DNA from: CAKZNE01 sp963976435
GTDB lineage: Bacteria; Bacteroidota; Bacteroidia; Flavobacteriales; Schleiferiaceae
Direction: 5' to 3'
Length of the DNA: 64,000 bases
Assembly: GCA_963976435.1 (NCBI GenBank)
Contig: CAXBKQ010000017.1
Coordinates: 23,665-87,664, forward strand
The notes under the pieces are model-generated. The model was not told where the DNA came from and searched no databases. It saw only the letters and a list, made by a program, of their open reading frames with translations. Position 1 is the first letter of the stretch, and every line of letters starts with the position of its first letter. The position numbers and the translations under genes are program-made. Positions 35,309 to 44,515 of the stretch are shown piece by piece.

Positions 35309-36665
35309 TATTTCACCAAAAAGTATAGGGAGAAGAATAGATAAAAAACGCTATCCTAGTTTGGAGATGGTAGAAAAAAGGAGATCTGGAAGGGTACTTA
35401 TCCGAATGCTGATTGCTTCTAGTGTTTTGTTCTTTATTATAATGTTTTTGCCTTGGACACAAACTGTTCATGCCCGGGGAAATGTCACCACCCTTAGGCC
35501 AGATCAAAGGCCTCAAACCATTCAGTCTGTAATCGCTGGTAGAATTGAAAAATGGTATATTCAAGAAGGAGATTATGTGGAAAAAGGGGATACCATTGTT
35601 TTTATTTCTGAAGTTAAAGACAAATTTTTTGATCCCAATTTATTAGGGCGGACTCAAGATCAGCTCAAGGCTAAAGAAATGTCGGTAAAGAGTTATATGG
35701 AAAAGATCAGTGCTCTAGACAATCAGATTGACGCATTGATGGAGACCAGTAAGTTGAAAATCCAACAAACGAAAAATAAGCTCAAACAAGCCCGATTAAA
35801 AGTTACCAGCGATAGCATTGATTTTCAGGCGAGTTTAATCAATTTTAATATTGCAAAACAGCAATTAGATAGGATGGAAGGACTTTATGAACAAGGTCTC
35901 AAATCCTTAACTGATCTTGAGCAAAGAAAATTGTCTCTTCAAAAAGCCCAGGCAGAAATGGTGGCCAAGGAAAACAAATTGCTCACCAGTCAGAATGAGC
36001 AAATAAACGCCAAAATTGAGCTCGCCTCCATTGGTGCTCAATATAGAGATGATATCGCCAAAGCGGAATCCAATAAATACACCGCACTCTCCGCTATGTA
36101 CGATGCTGAAGCCCTAGTAACAAAGCTGCAAAATGAGTATATGAATTATTCTGTAAGGGCAGGTTTGTATGTAATCCGTTCTCCACAGAATGGCTATATC
36201 ACCAAGGCAATTCAGGCGGGTATTGGCGAAACTATTAAGGAAGGAGCAGAAATTGTAAGCATAATGCCAGCTGATTTTGAACTTGCTGTAGCCATGTATG
36301 TAAAACCAATAGATTTACCCTTATTGAGAAAAGGTGATGATGTAAGAATCCAATTTGATGGCTGGCCAGCTATTGTTTTTTCTGGTTGGCCAAATACCAG
36401 CTATGGAACCTATGGTGGGAAGGTTTTTGCCATCGATAACTTTATTAGCGATAATGGTAAATACAGAGTTTTGGTATCTGCAAATCCTGATGATCAACCT
36501 TGGCCTAGAGATTTAAGGGTAGGTGCTGGATCCAGCAATATGTCTCTCCTAAACGATGTGTTTATTTGGTACGAATTATGGCGACAAATAAATGGTTTCC
36601 CACCAGATTACTACAAAACACCTACTAAAAAGGATGCTTCAACTCCTGATACTAAAAAGAAATGA
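35301..36665 (+). CDS. HlyD-family periplasmic adaptor (membrane fusion protein)
   Basis: The 454-residue protein has an N-terminal TM (IRMLIASSVLFFIIMFLPW, about 33-51), a biotinyl-lipoyl half (QTIQSVIAGRIEKWYIQEGDYVEKGDTI), a long alpha-hairpin coiled coil (about 115-285) and the second lipoyl half plus beta-barrel (VIRSPQNGYITKAIQAGIGETIKEG). It joins the inner-membrane ABC unit to the TolC channel. Its start overlaps the ABC gene by 8 bases and its stop overlaps the TolC gene by 4, so translation is coupled. Confidence 0.92.
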   Translation: MLNISPKSIGRRIDKKRYPSLEMVEKRRSGRVLIRMLIASSVLFFIIMFLPWTQTVHARGNVTTLRPDQRPQTIQSVIAGRIEKWYIQEGDYVEKGDTIVFISEVKDKFFDPNLLGRTQDQLKAKEMSVKSYMEKISALDNQIDALMETSKLKIQQTKNKLKQARLKVTSDSIDFQASLINFNIAKQQLDRMEGLYEQGLKSLTDLEQRKLSLQKAQAEMVAKENKLLTSQNEQINAKIELASIGAQYRDDIAKAESNKYTALSAMYDAEALVTKLQNEYMNYSVRAGLYVIRSPQNGYITKAIQAGIGETIKEGAEIVSIMPADFELAVAMYVKPIDLPLLRKGDDVRIQFDGWPAIVFSGWPNTSYGTYGGKVFAIDNFISDNGKYRVLVSANPDDQPWPRDLRVGAGSSNMSLLNDVFIWYELWRQINGFPPDYYKTPTKKDASTPDTKKK

Positions 36666-38062
36666 GAGTAATTTTTTTAGGTCTATTAGTATTTAGTTTT
36701 TTCACTAGCTCTTCTCAAGCTATAGATGCCAATCTATTAACTTTTGAGGATTTTATTAGCCGTGTAAAGGAGCATCATCCAATGGCCAAACAGGCTTCCT
36801 TAAAAGTATTGGAGGGTGATGCAGCATTACTGGAATCTAAGGGTGCCTTTGATCCAAAATTCAATACCCAGTTGGCTCAAAAGTATTTTGAAGATAAAGA
36901 TTACTACAGTATTGCAAGCACAAATTTGAGAATTCCAAGCTGGTTTGCGGCACAATTCGAAGCGGGTTATGATCAAAATGATGGAGTTTTTTTAAATCCA
37001 GAAAATCAACTTCCTAGTGAGGGACTATTATATGCAGGAATTAGTTTACCCCTAGGAAAAGGTTTGATCATAGACCAAAGGCGAGCCATGTACAGACGGG
37101 CTAAAATCTATAAGGAAAGCAGCCTTGCAGAGCAGCAATTGATGTTGAATGAACTGATCTATGAAGCAGGAAAAGTTTATTGGCAATGGTTCGAAGCTTA
37201 TAATATTCGAAAAGTATTTCAAGAAGCCGTGGTTTTAGCTAAAACTAGATTTGAGGCTGTAAAACAACAGGCTCTTTTAGGAGATAAACCATTTATCGAT
37301 ACTGTAGAGGCCAGAATACAATATCAAAATCGAAGGCTTAGCTTACAACAAGCTAATTTGGATTTTAGAAATAGTGGAATCTTAGTGTCCATTTTCCTTT
37401 GGGAAGATGGCCTAATCCCATTGGAGTTAGACAGTAATGCCCATCCAGATTTGTTCAAATATTTAAGTAGTTTTTCGGATTTGAACCTTCAGCTGAACTT
37501 AGATCAAGACTCTTTGCTAAAGGCACATCCTAGTTTAAGACTTGGACGTTTTAAAATTGATCAATTGGAAATTGACAGGAAATGGAAAAGGGAACAGCTA
37601 AAACCTAGTTTAGACCTAAAATATAATGCCCTGGCCTCTGCTAATGGAAATGATATTTCCAATAATTATAGCGTAAATAATTATACATGGGGTTTTAAAC
37701 TGGCTATTCCACTTTATTTGCGAAAGGAGAGAGGTGCTTTAAAACTAAACCAACTAAAAATTCAGGATGCTGAATTGGATTTGGGACAAAAGCAGCAAGC
37801 TCTAAATTTCAAGGTTCAATCTTCTATAAATGAATGGCAAATCACTGCCGAACAATTGCAATTGTACCAAAAAACACTAAGCGACTATCAAGTTTTATTG
37901 CAGGGAGAACGCAATTTATTTAATAATGGTGAAAGTTCCTTATTCCTTGTAAACTCTAGAGAATGGGGATTTATTAATGCCCGATTGAAAATGATAGAGC
38001 TACTAGTGAAAAATAGAAAAGCACGTTTATCAACTTATTATAGTTTAGCTAGTCCTTTGTAG
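36662..38062 (+). CDS. TolC-family outer-membrane efflux protein
   Basis: The 466-residue protein has a signal peptide (MRVIFLGLLVFSFFTSSSQA), then the TolC layout of beta-strands and paired long helices (EAGKVYWQWFEAYNIRKVFQEAV, ARIQYQNRRLSLQQANLDF). It forms the outer-membrane tunnel of the tripartite exporter. It overlaps the HlyD gene by 4 bases. Its stop lies inside the convergent neighbour by 14 bases. Confidence 0.9.
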   Translation: MRVIFLGLLVFSFFTSSSQAIDANLLTFEDFISRVKEHHPMAKQASLKVLEGDAALLESKGAFDPKFNTQLAQKYFEDKDYYSIASTNLRIPSWFAAQFEAGYDQNDGVFLNPENQLPSEGLLYAGISLPLGKGLIIDQRRAMYRRAKIYKESSLAEQQLMLNELIYEAGKVYWQWFEAYNIRKVFQEAVVLAKTRFEAVKQQALLGDKPFIDTVEARIQYQNRRLSLQQANLDFRNSGILVSIFLWEDGLIPLELDSNAHPDLFKYLSSFSDLNLQLNLDQDSLLKAHPSLRLGRFKIDQLEIDRKWKREQLKPSLDLKYNALASANGNDISNNYSVNNYTWGFKLAIPLYLRKERGALKLNQLKIQDAELDLGQKQQALNFKVQSSINEWQITAEQLQLYQKTLSDYQVLLQGERNLFNNGESSLFLVNSREWGFINARLKMIELLVKNRKARLSTYYSLASPL

Positions 38063-38897
38063 ATGAGGAAATAAGCTTGTTTTTTGACTTTTTCTTTTTC
38101 CTGAAATACCAGAATACAAAGCCTAGGATGGTAAGGATGTTTAGGATTTGGATGGCCAAGAAATTTTGCTCTTCCGACTCTTCATTTTTTAGTTGAAAAC
38201 TTTCAGGATCCCAAAATGATATTTCCCCTTTTTGAATTCCATAAACGCTAATAATTCCATAGCCTAAATATTTATCATCAAAATCCAATTTTTGCTTTTT
38301 TGAAATCCATTTTTTATAATCTTCCTTTTGGATGGTGAGAACTATACTATCCCCCTTAAAAATTTCCTCTTCAATATACCAGTTGTCATTAGAATAGGGG
38401 ATATTGAATTTTAAATCTTTTTCCCCTTCTATATAAAGATAAAGACTACTTCCCCCTTCTACAGGGTCAATAAATTCAACATCCTGAGATAGTACTGCCT
38501 GAAACTTATATAATTGCGAAATGTCTATTTTATCGGGGTTTAATAGGTATTGAATAGAGTTGTAATTGACGAATAGGAGGTATAGAAATACAAAAAAGAA
38601 AAAAACATTATAGATAATTTGTCGATGCCTCATGGCCCGTTCCATGCCATATTCCTCTGGGTGATTATAGCTTCTAATATGTTTTTGAGGGTTTAAAAGT
38701 GGGTAGAGACAAGCCATTGCTATTAGGAAAAAAATTCCTGCCAGGGCAAGGTTATAAATCTGAATAAAACCTGCTCTGAAAATATTAAAACCCAGAAAAG
38801 TGGCTATTGCTCCAAAAAATAGAAATCCAAAAAGGCAAATAAAAATCAGCCTTCCTCGATTAATGTTTGAAAAAATTCTTTTTGGATTTATGGACAA
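38049..38897 (-). CDS. membrane protein of unknown function with extracytoplasmic beta-rich domain
   Basis: The 282-residue protein has TM segments at about 17-36, 45-66, 95-112 and 250-268. Between the third and fourth lies a soluble domain (QDVEFIDPVEGGSSLYLYIEGEKDLKFNI). The C-terminus is very Lys-rich. No known family recognised. It converges on the TolC gene with a 14-base overlap, so transcription interference between the two is possible. Confidence 0.55.
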   Translation of the reverse strand: MSINPKRIFSNINRGRLIFICLFGFLFFGAIATFLGFNIFRAGFIQIYNLALAGIFFLIAMACLYPLLNPQKHIRSYNHPEEYGMERAMRHRQIIYNVFFFFVFLYLLFVNYNSIQYLLNPDKIDISQLYKFQAVLSQDVEFIDPVEGGSSLYLYIEGEKDLKFNIPYSNDNWYIEEEIFKGDSIVLTIQKEDYKKWISKKQKLDFDDKYLGYGIISVYGIQKGEISFWDPESFQLKNEESEEQNFLAIQILNILTILGFVFWYFRKKKKSKNKLISSSTKD

Positions 38898-39000
38898 AAG
38901 CTGCTGGTAATGGTTTTTTTGAAAGACTCAAAAATACTATTTTACAGGCTTCCTTCTGGGAACTTTAATTTTTCGGCAGGATACATTTTCTAAATTCAGC

Positions 39001-40503
39001 ATGAATACGATTTTATTTGGCTCCTTAAGCATACTTTCCGCCTCGCTAATTTTTATTTTGGCTTTTAGATGCTTTAATAAGTTGGAGGTGAATAAAGCTC
39101 TTTTTCTATTAATTATTGGAGGCCTTATTCTGCGAATATTTTGCTCATGCGATTTTTACCTCCATGCATGGGATGAAAGATTTCATGCCCTTGTAGCCAA
39201 GAATTTAATCCAAGACCCATTAAAACCCACTTTATACCAAATTCCAATTTTAGAATATGACTACCGCCATTGGTGGGGCAATCATATATGGGTGCACAAA
39301 CAACCACTACCCTTATGGACGCTGGCCGGAAGTCTATACCTATTTGGTATCAATGAATTTGCTCTTCGTTTGCCCTCCATTTTACTGAGCAGTATTGCAA
39401 TTCTTTTGGTTTTTCCTATTGCAAAACACTATTTCAATTCTAGAACAGGCTTTTTAGCCGCTTTCCTAATGGCAATAAATGGTCTGATAATAGAAATTGC
39501 AGCAGGGCGGGTGGCGACGGATCATATCGATGTGTTTTTTATGTTTTTCATCCTCCTGTCCGTTTTCTTTTGTTTAAAATTAGTGAAGAGCGGAAAAATC
39601 ATTTATTCCATTTTCATTGGTTTTAGTGTAGGATTGGCCATATTATCAAAATGGTTACCCGCTATTATTGTTTTCCCAATATGCTTATTGATGCTAATAG
39701 AGTCCTCAGATTTTTCCAAAAGGAAGATCATTTGGTCATTTATCATCATGTTGGCTGTTGGTTTCCTGGTGATGATTCCATGGCAATGGTTTATTTATCA
39801 AAACTACCCGCTGGAAGCGCAATGGGAGGCCTCTTTTAATTGGAAGCATTTTAGCACAGTACTAGACAATAGGGAAGGCTCGAGTTTTTATTTTTTGAAT
39901 CAAATTCGGATAAATTATGGGGAATTAATTTACCTGCCGCTAGTCTGGTTTATTTATAAATCAATAAAGTTAAAAGGCTCCATAAAGTATTGGGTATTCC
40001 TTATTTGGACTACGGTCCCACTGATCATTTTCTCACTTGCTAAAACTAAAATGCAGGCTTATATTCTTTTTACAGCACCCGCGTATTTTATTATGAGCTC
40101 GGCATTCTTTGATTTTTTACTGAGGAATTCACAGCTAAATAATAAAAGTTGGAAAGTAATAGCCATCTGGCTACTTTTTCTGATTTTACCAATTCGTTAC
40201 AGTATTGAGAGAATAAAACCATTTGACACAAAAAATAAAAAACCTCAATGGGTTTTAGATTTAAAGGCATTAAATATTGAAACTGATCGGAAATCAGTTT
40301 TATTTAATTATCCAAAGCCCATTGAGGCTATGTTTTATACGGATTTGACGGTGTACGAAAAACTACCATCAATTTCCTTTTTGGAGGAGTTGAAAGGCAA
40401 ATCCTATAAAATATATATTTATGATCCAGGGAATTTAGAAATTCAATTTGGTCAGTTAAAAGGAATTGAAATATTAAATTCTCAATTAGCAATTTCCAAA
40501 TAG
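39001..40503 (+). CDS. GT39/ArnT-like membrane glycosyltransferase
   Basis: The 500-residue protein is a polytopic GT-C enzyme: the first periplasmic loop has HAWDERFHALVAKNL (the acidic D-E pair that binds the lipid-phosphate donor) and HKQPLPLWTLAGSLYLFG, the Pro-containing motif typical of ArnT/PMT proteins. About 10-12 TM segments follow. These enzymes move a sugar from polyprenyl phosphate to a lipid or protein acceptor. Stand-alone gene. Confidence 0.88.
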   Translation: MNTILFGSLSILSASLIFILAFRCFNKLEVNKALFLLIIGGLILRIFCSCDFYLHAWDERFHALVAKNLIQDPLKPTLYQIPILEYDYRHWWGNHIWVHKQPLPLWTLAGSLYLFGINEFALRLPSILLSSIAILLVFPIAKHYFNSRTGFLAAFLMAINGLIIEIAAGRVATDHIDVFFMFFILLSVFFCLKLVKSGKIIYSIFIGFSVGLAILSKWLPAIIVFPICLLMLIESSDFSKRKIIWSFIIMLAVGFLVMIPWQWFIYQNYPLEAQWEASFNWKHFSTVLDNREGSSFYFLNQIRINYGELIYLPLVWFIYKSIKLKGSIKYWVFLIWTTVPLIIFSLAKTKMQAYILFTAPAYFIMSSAFFDFLLRNSQLNNKSWKVIAIWLLFLILPIRYSIERIKPFDTKNKKPQWVLDLKALNIETDRKSVLFNYPKPIEAMFYTDLTVYEKLPSISFLEELKGKSYKIYIYDPGNLEIQFGQLKGIEILNSQLAISK

Positions 40504-40539
40504 AATTTCTATAAAAACCCGTTCTCAGAATACTATAAA

Positions 40540-42801
40540 CTAATGGGCGATCAATTTTAGAGTGCTGTTGCCCAATTCAGATTGAATTTTTACAATTCGA
40601 ATTCCCGAGCTAAATCTATCATTCCATTCCATCCTTTCATGTGCCATTAATTCCACTTTTTCCAAAACTTGGCCAATGGAAGAATAAATAACAATACTTG
40701 CTTTTTCCTCGGTGGGGTTTTCAATAATTAATCTACTTTGATATGGATTTGGGTAGATTAATAGTCCCGAGTTTTCAATTTCTTTCAAGCCTATAGTACC
40801 ATTGCTAGCGTCTGGGGTAGAATTATTGAAGAAAATCCAATTTGGAGAGGCGTCATACTCCCGACCATAAGAGACATCAGTACTTTGGGTGCCAAATGAA
40901 ATATAATCAGCTGTATCGAGATTAGCAGCATTTTGTTTAAACAAACCAATTTCTTCTCCACCTTTAGAAAGTTTAAAATTGCTGTGGTTTGTTCCTTTGG
41001 TCGTATCACCAGAAGCCCAGATTAGTTTAAAGCCTCCTGCTGGTAAATACTCCGCATTCATTTGCCATTGGTCTGGCTCAGTAATATCATCCGAAAGGAA
41101 ATAGTCTCCTAAGAAGATGCTGTCATTGGAATTATTATAAAGTTCTATCCAATCTTCATAATCCCCATGTTGATCTGTTATTGCTCCATCATTATCAGCC
41201 ATAAATTCATTAATTACCAATTCACCAACTGCATCAATCCTATAATATTCATATTCTGCTCTTAGGGGGGAAAACTTACCTATAGTGGAATTTTGAGCAT
41301 AAACATAATATTGAATGCTGGGACTGTTCATACTTATACTGGCTCCATAAACACCATCATTTGCTGCACCGTCATTATGAGCTCCATCATCGTACATTTC
41401 AGTTCTGGTAAAGGCTGTAGAAGATAGGGCTCTATAACCTAAATATACTTCATCTTCATTACTTAAGGTGGCTGTTATGCTAATGGTTTGACCAATAACT
41501 GGCTTGGCATTGGAAAGGCTAACATTGCTGATGCTCGGTTCTGTTTGCGTGAAATCTGAAAGACCTAGAAGGTAACTAGATCTTCCATCCATAAGGTTTT
41601 TAATTCCTGGAGTACTACCTCCTCCTGGTCCTCCACCAGTGCTAATATCGTTATCCAAATTGCTGATGAAATTATTATAAGTATAAAACTTATTATTATC
41701 TGCTTGAACCGAAGAGTCGGCCACATTCTGTAAAAACTGAGCCTTGGTATAATAGCTTCCATTGTCGAAATTTTCTAGAAGCATAGTTTTAACATGAGCC
41801 AAGTACATTTTTTTATACATAGGCACACTTAGCAATTGCTTAATTAATGGGAAGTCGGCATCATTACTATGCAGAAGATGCGACATTTGCTGCTTTTGTA
41901 CGGTATTGTTTAGATTCGATGAGCCTGTCATGGAAAATCTTCCGAAAGATTCATTCAAATCCCAAACTATTGGAATAAAGCGACCATCATTTCCTCTATA
42001 CAAATAGTAGTTTTGAGAAAAGGCCCCAGAATAACTATCGAGGTTTACAAAAACATTATTGAAAGCAAGCATCCAAAGAGCTCTATCCACATCAAGAATT
42101 TTTTCAATGGAGGAAATTTCATTGGCCAAGGTATCGCAAAGGTTTATTAGCTCATTCCATCCAAAATCAGATTTTAGTTCATAAGCATCATTATAATCAG
42201 AACTATCTTGACTGATATAAACTAAGTTTGGGTAGTCTGCTGATCCTGGTCCAGCACCTGCCGGAGGATTACATTTAATAAATGCATTGGTTTTAGAAGC
42301 AAATCTGCTGCTCACAAATTTTTTACTGATAGATTCAGAACTGCTATAAAGACCTAATGAATTTCCATTTACATAAACATTGGCATAGTTGGAGAGGGGA
42401 GCATCCATATATTGCCTCAGAATCTGGTAGGATAATACTTCGCGAACAAAGGACGGATCATTTTTTACATTACTTAGTTTAATGTCAGTATATCCATCAT
42501 AAATATGATCCTTATAAGTATCCAATTCAATGTGAAAAGGGTTTTTAGTTTGATTGGCGCTATAGGTACTATTGCCTTTATACTTTACACCAACACTGTC
42601 GAATACCACCCCATTTATGGCAACAGATTGAGCCATAATATAATTTTCATTTCCGGCCTTTTCAGCATCTAAAAGGGCATCCCAATTACTTTGAGCAAAG
42701 GTGATTTCAATTTTTTGAACCGTAGCTAATTCGTATAGCGACTGTGAGTTTCCAAAAAGGGAATAAAGACTAAAAACACTTAGTATTAAGAGCTTTTTCA
42801 T
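40540..42801 (-). CDS. CotH-kinase protein with lamin-tail and T9SS sorting domain
   Basis: The 753-residue protein has a signal peptide (MKKLLILSVFSLYSLFGNSQ), then a CotH domain (about 25-400; VGVKYKGNSTYSANQTKNPF, IKLSNVKNDPSFVREVLSY and the catalytic-type WDLNESFGRF). An Ig-like segment (about 420-525), a lamin-tail domain (about 528-640; LVINEFMADNDGAITDQHGD) and a T9SS type A sorting domain (LIYPNPYQSRLIIENPTEE...) follow. CotH kinases phosphorylate spore-coat proteins in Bacillus; here the enzyme would act at the cell surface or extracellularly. Confidence 0.92.
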   Translation of the reverse strand: MKKLLILSVFSLYSLFGNSQSLYELATVQKIEITFAQSNWDALLDAEKAGNENYIMAQSVAINGVVFDSVGVKYKGNSTYSANQTKNPFHIELDTYKDHIYDGYTDIKLSNVKNDPSFVREVLSYQILRQYMDAPLSNYANVYVNGNSLGLYSSSESISKKFVSSRFASKTNAFIKCNPPAGAGPGSADYPNLVYISQDSSDYNDAYELKSDFGWNELINLCDTLANEISSIEKILDVDRALWMLAFNNVFVNLDSYSGAFSQNYYLYRGNDGRFIPIVWDLNESFGRFSMTGSSNLNNTVQKQQMSHLLHSNDADFPLIKQLLSVPMYKKMYLAHVKTMLLENFDNGSYYTKAQFLQNVADSSVQADNNKFYTYNNFISNLDNDISTGGGPGGGSTPGIKNLMDGRSSYLLGLSDFTQTEPSISNVSLSNAKPVIGQTISITATLSNEDEVYLGYRALSSTAFTRTEMYDDGAHNDGAANDGVYGASISMNSPSIQYYVYAQNSTIGKFSPLRAEYEYYRIDAVGELVINEFMADNDGAITDQHGDYEDWIELYNNSNDSIFLGDYFLSDDITEPDQWQMNAEYLPAGGFKLIWASGDTTKGTNHSNFKLSKGGEEIGLFKQNAANLDTADYISFGTQSTDVSYGREYDASPNWIFFNNSTPDASNGTIGLKEIENSGLLIYPNPYQSRLIIENPTEEKASIVIYSSIGQVLEKVELMAHERMEWNDRFSSGIRIVKIQSELGNSTLKLIAH

Positions 42802-42859
42802 AAGAAGATTTGTTGTTATATGTCAATAGACGACATCCAACTAAAAAACCTTCGAATAG

Positions 42860-42902
42860 TTAAAAAAAAACTGAGGTTTCAAGCAACAATGCCGAAACCT
42901 CA
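42860..42902 (-). terminator. intrinsic-terminator-like hairpin in the cotH leader
   Basis: TGAGGTTTC (42872-42880) and GAAACCTCA (42894-42902) form a 9-bp perfect stem with a 13-base loop. On the minus strand the stem is followed by a run of nine U. It lies about 60 bases upstream of the cotH-like start codon, on its sense strand. Confidence 0.7.
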
Positions 42903-42923
42903 ATTTATCTAAGACTAAATTTC

Positions 42924-42950
42924 CAAAAAACTAATGCCTGGACAAGGCAT
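42924..42950 (-). terminator. second hairpin with U-run in the cotH leader
   Basis: ATGCCT (42934-42939), loop GGACA, AGGCAT (42945-42950) is a 6-bp perfect stem. On the minus strand it is followed by TAGTTTTTT, so it looks like a weaker tandem terminator. Confidence 0.45.
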
Positions 42951-43099
42951 AGCCTTTTATTTTTCCCATAATTGAATCAGCCTTATTTCTATTCTATCTA
43001 TAACAAGTATTGGGAGAATTGGTTTTCGGAAATTTCATTTATTGCATTTTAATAATTGATAAAACCAGTATCTTCGTTTCAGTAAAGTTTTCGTTTAAA

Positions 43100-43813
43100 A
43101 TGCTCTACCAAGGAATTAGCAGTTTTTATTTAATGGCCATTTGCGTGTTTATATTGTTGATGGCTTCCTGTAAACACGATCCATTTCCTGGTCCACCTGC
43201 TTCAAGTAATGCTATTGTAGATTCTACAAATAGCAATGTTTGTGATCCAGATACAGTTTATTTCGCCAATGATATTTTACCCATATTAATTTCCAATTGC
43301 GCCTATTCGGGATGTCATGATGCCGCAACTTCTCAAGATGGGGTTACTTTAAATAATTTTCAGAATACCGTAAATACAGGAGATGTACGGGCTGGTGATT
43401 TAAGTGGAAGTGATTTATATGAAGTAATTACAGAAAATGATCCAGATAAAATAATGCCACCACCACCTAACACAGCCTTGACTCAAAGTCAGATAAGTCT
43501 GATTGGAAAATGGATTTTACAAGGTGCCCAAAACTTAAATTGCAATTCCTGCGATAGTTCTGACTTGAGATATAATGGAAATATTCAGCCTATAATAAAT
43601 CAAAATTGTGTGAATTGCCATGGTGGTGCTAATCCTCAGGCGGGTTTATTATTAAACAATTACCAAAATGTACGATCTGCCATTTTGAACAATAATCTTA
43701 GAGAAAAAATAAATGATGAAGCAAATTTCACGGTAATGCCTCCAGGAGGAAAAATGAATGCTTGTGATTTGGAAAGAATGAATGCTTGGATTAATGCCTC
43801 TTATCCAGAATAG
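43100..43813 (+). CDS. lipoprotein with cytochrome-c-like motifs (CX4CH and CXXCH)
   Basis: I start at ATG 43100 to give a lipoprotein signal (MLYQGISSFYLMAICVFILLMASC). The 237-residue product has two cytochrome-like halves. The first has NCAYSGCHDAATSQDG, a CX4CH motif rather than CXXCH, with IMPPPP as possible Met ligand. The second has NCVNCHGG, a canonical CXXCH, and VMPPGG. This resembles PSCyt1-type domains of Bacteroidota. It is adjacent to a smaller paralogue whose first codon abuts its stop; they form a two-gene operon. Heme loading is not proven. Confidence 0.78.
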   Translation: MLYQGISSFYLMAICVFILLMASCKHDPFPGPPASSNAIVDSTNSNVCDPDTVYFANDILPILISNCAYSGCHDAATSQDGVTLNNFQNTVNTGDVRAGDLSGSDLYEVITENDPDKIMPPPPNTALTQSQISLIGKWILQGAQNLNCNSCDSSDLRYNGNIQPIINQNCVNCHGGANPQAGLLLNNYQNVRSAILNNNLREKINDEANFTVMPPGGKMNACDLERMNAWINASYPE

Positions 43814-43815
43814 TG

Positions 43816-44190
43816 ATGCTAAAACTAAAAACCTTTTTTGCTTTCGGACTTCTAATTACTATGGCTTCCTGTTATTTCGATAATAAGGAAGAATTATATC
43901 AAAATTTGGATAGCAGTTGTGAAAGTGTAGATCAGAGTTATAGCCAAGATATTCTACCTATCCTAAATACCAATTGTAGTTATAGTGCTTGCCACGATGC
44001 TAGTACTAAGGCTGGAGGATTAGACCTAAACTTATATTCGGAAGTTTTTAGATCTGCCCAAGCGGGAAGTTTAGTAAATCGAATAAAGGGGATTGGGGCT
44101 AGTCAAATGCCTCTTGGAGCTGAGCCTTTAAGCGATTGCCAAATTCAGAAAATTGAGAATTGGGTGCTTGAGGGAGCCTTGGAAAATTAG
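43816..44190 (+). CDS. lipoprotein with single CX4CH cytochrome-like domain
   Basis: The 124-residue protein has a lipoprotein signal (MLKLKTFFAFGLLITMASC) and one cytochrome-like domain with NCSYSACHDASTKAGGL (CX4CH), and QMPLGAE as candidate distal Met. Its ATG lies 3 bases after the stop of the preceding gene; it is a shorter paralogue of that protein's first half. Likely an outer-membrane-anchored electron carrier if heme is attached. Confidence 0.75.
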   Translation: MLKLKTFFAFGLLITMASCYFDNKEELYQNLDSSCESVDQSYSQDILPILNTNCSYSACHDASTKAGGLDLNLYSEVFRSAQAGSLVNRIKGIGASQMPLGAEPLSDCQIQKIENWVLEGALEN

Positions 44191-44515
44191 TTTCCTTACT
44201 ATAATTGCTAATCTCATCTCCTTTGTTTTGACCTATTATCTTAAAGCAATAGCCTATCTTTTTTTCTTTTTTAATAGAATGCGGATTCGATACTAGCGCT
44301 ATTATAAGCTGTAATAAATTGGGGAAGTTTTGAAGGGTTCCCTAAAAATGAAGGAGAGGCTTAGTAGATAGGAGATAGAATCTCTATTGATCTAATTATT
44401 ATTTTTCTAAAAACTAATGGGATAATATATAATAGCTTTGAAGGAGAAATTAAAAAGAGGAATGTGATGTTAGATATAAGTTTTTCTTTAAAATAAATTA
44501 AATCAAAAACCCGCT
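44191..44515. other. spacer, no feature recognised
   Basis: 325 bases between the cytochrome-like gene and the MscS gene. I see no RNA gene, operator or terminator with strong support, only A+T-rich sequence and short trivial hairpins. Confidence 0.45.

Larger units (their letters stand above)
42802..43099. other. spacer between the cotH-like and lipoprotein genes, with two hairpins
   Basis: Apart from the two hairpins listed separately (42860-42902 and 42924-42950) nothing else was recognised. The two flanking genes are divergent, so neither needs a terminator here. Confidence 0.5.

Noticed and set aside
42880..42895. GCAAC-AAT half-site as a third Fur-type operator
   Set aside because: The second arm is absent; it is part of the loop of the cotH leader hairpin.
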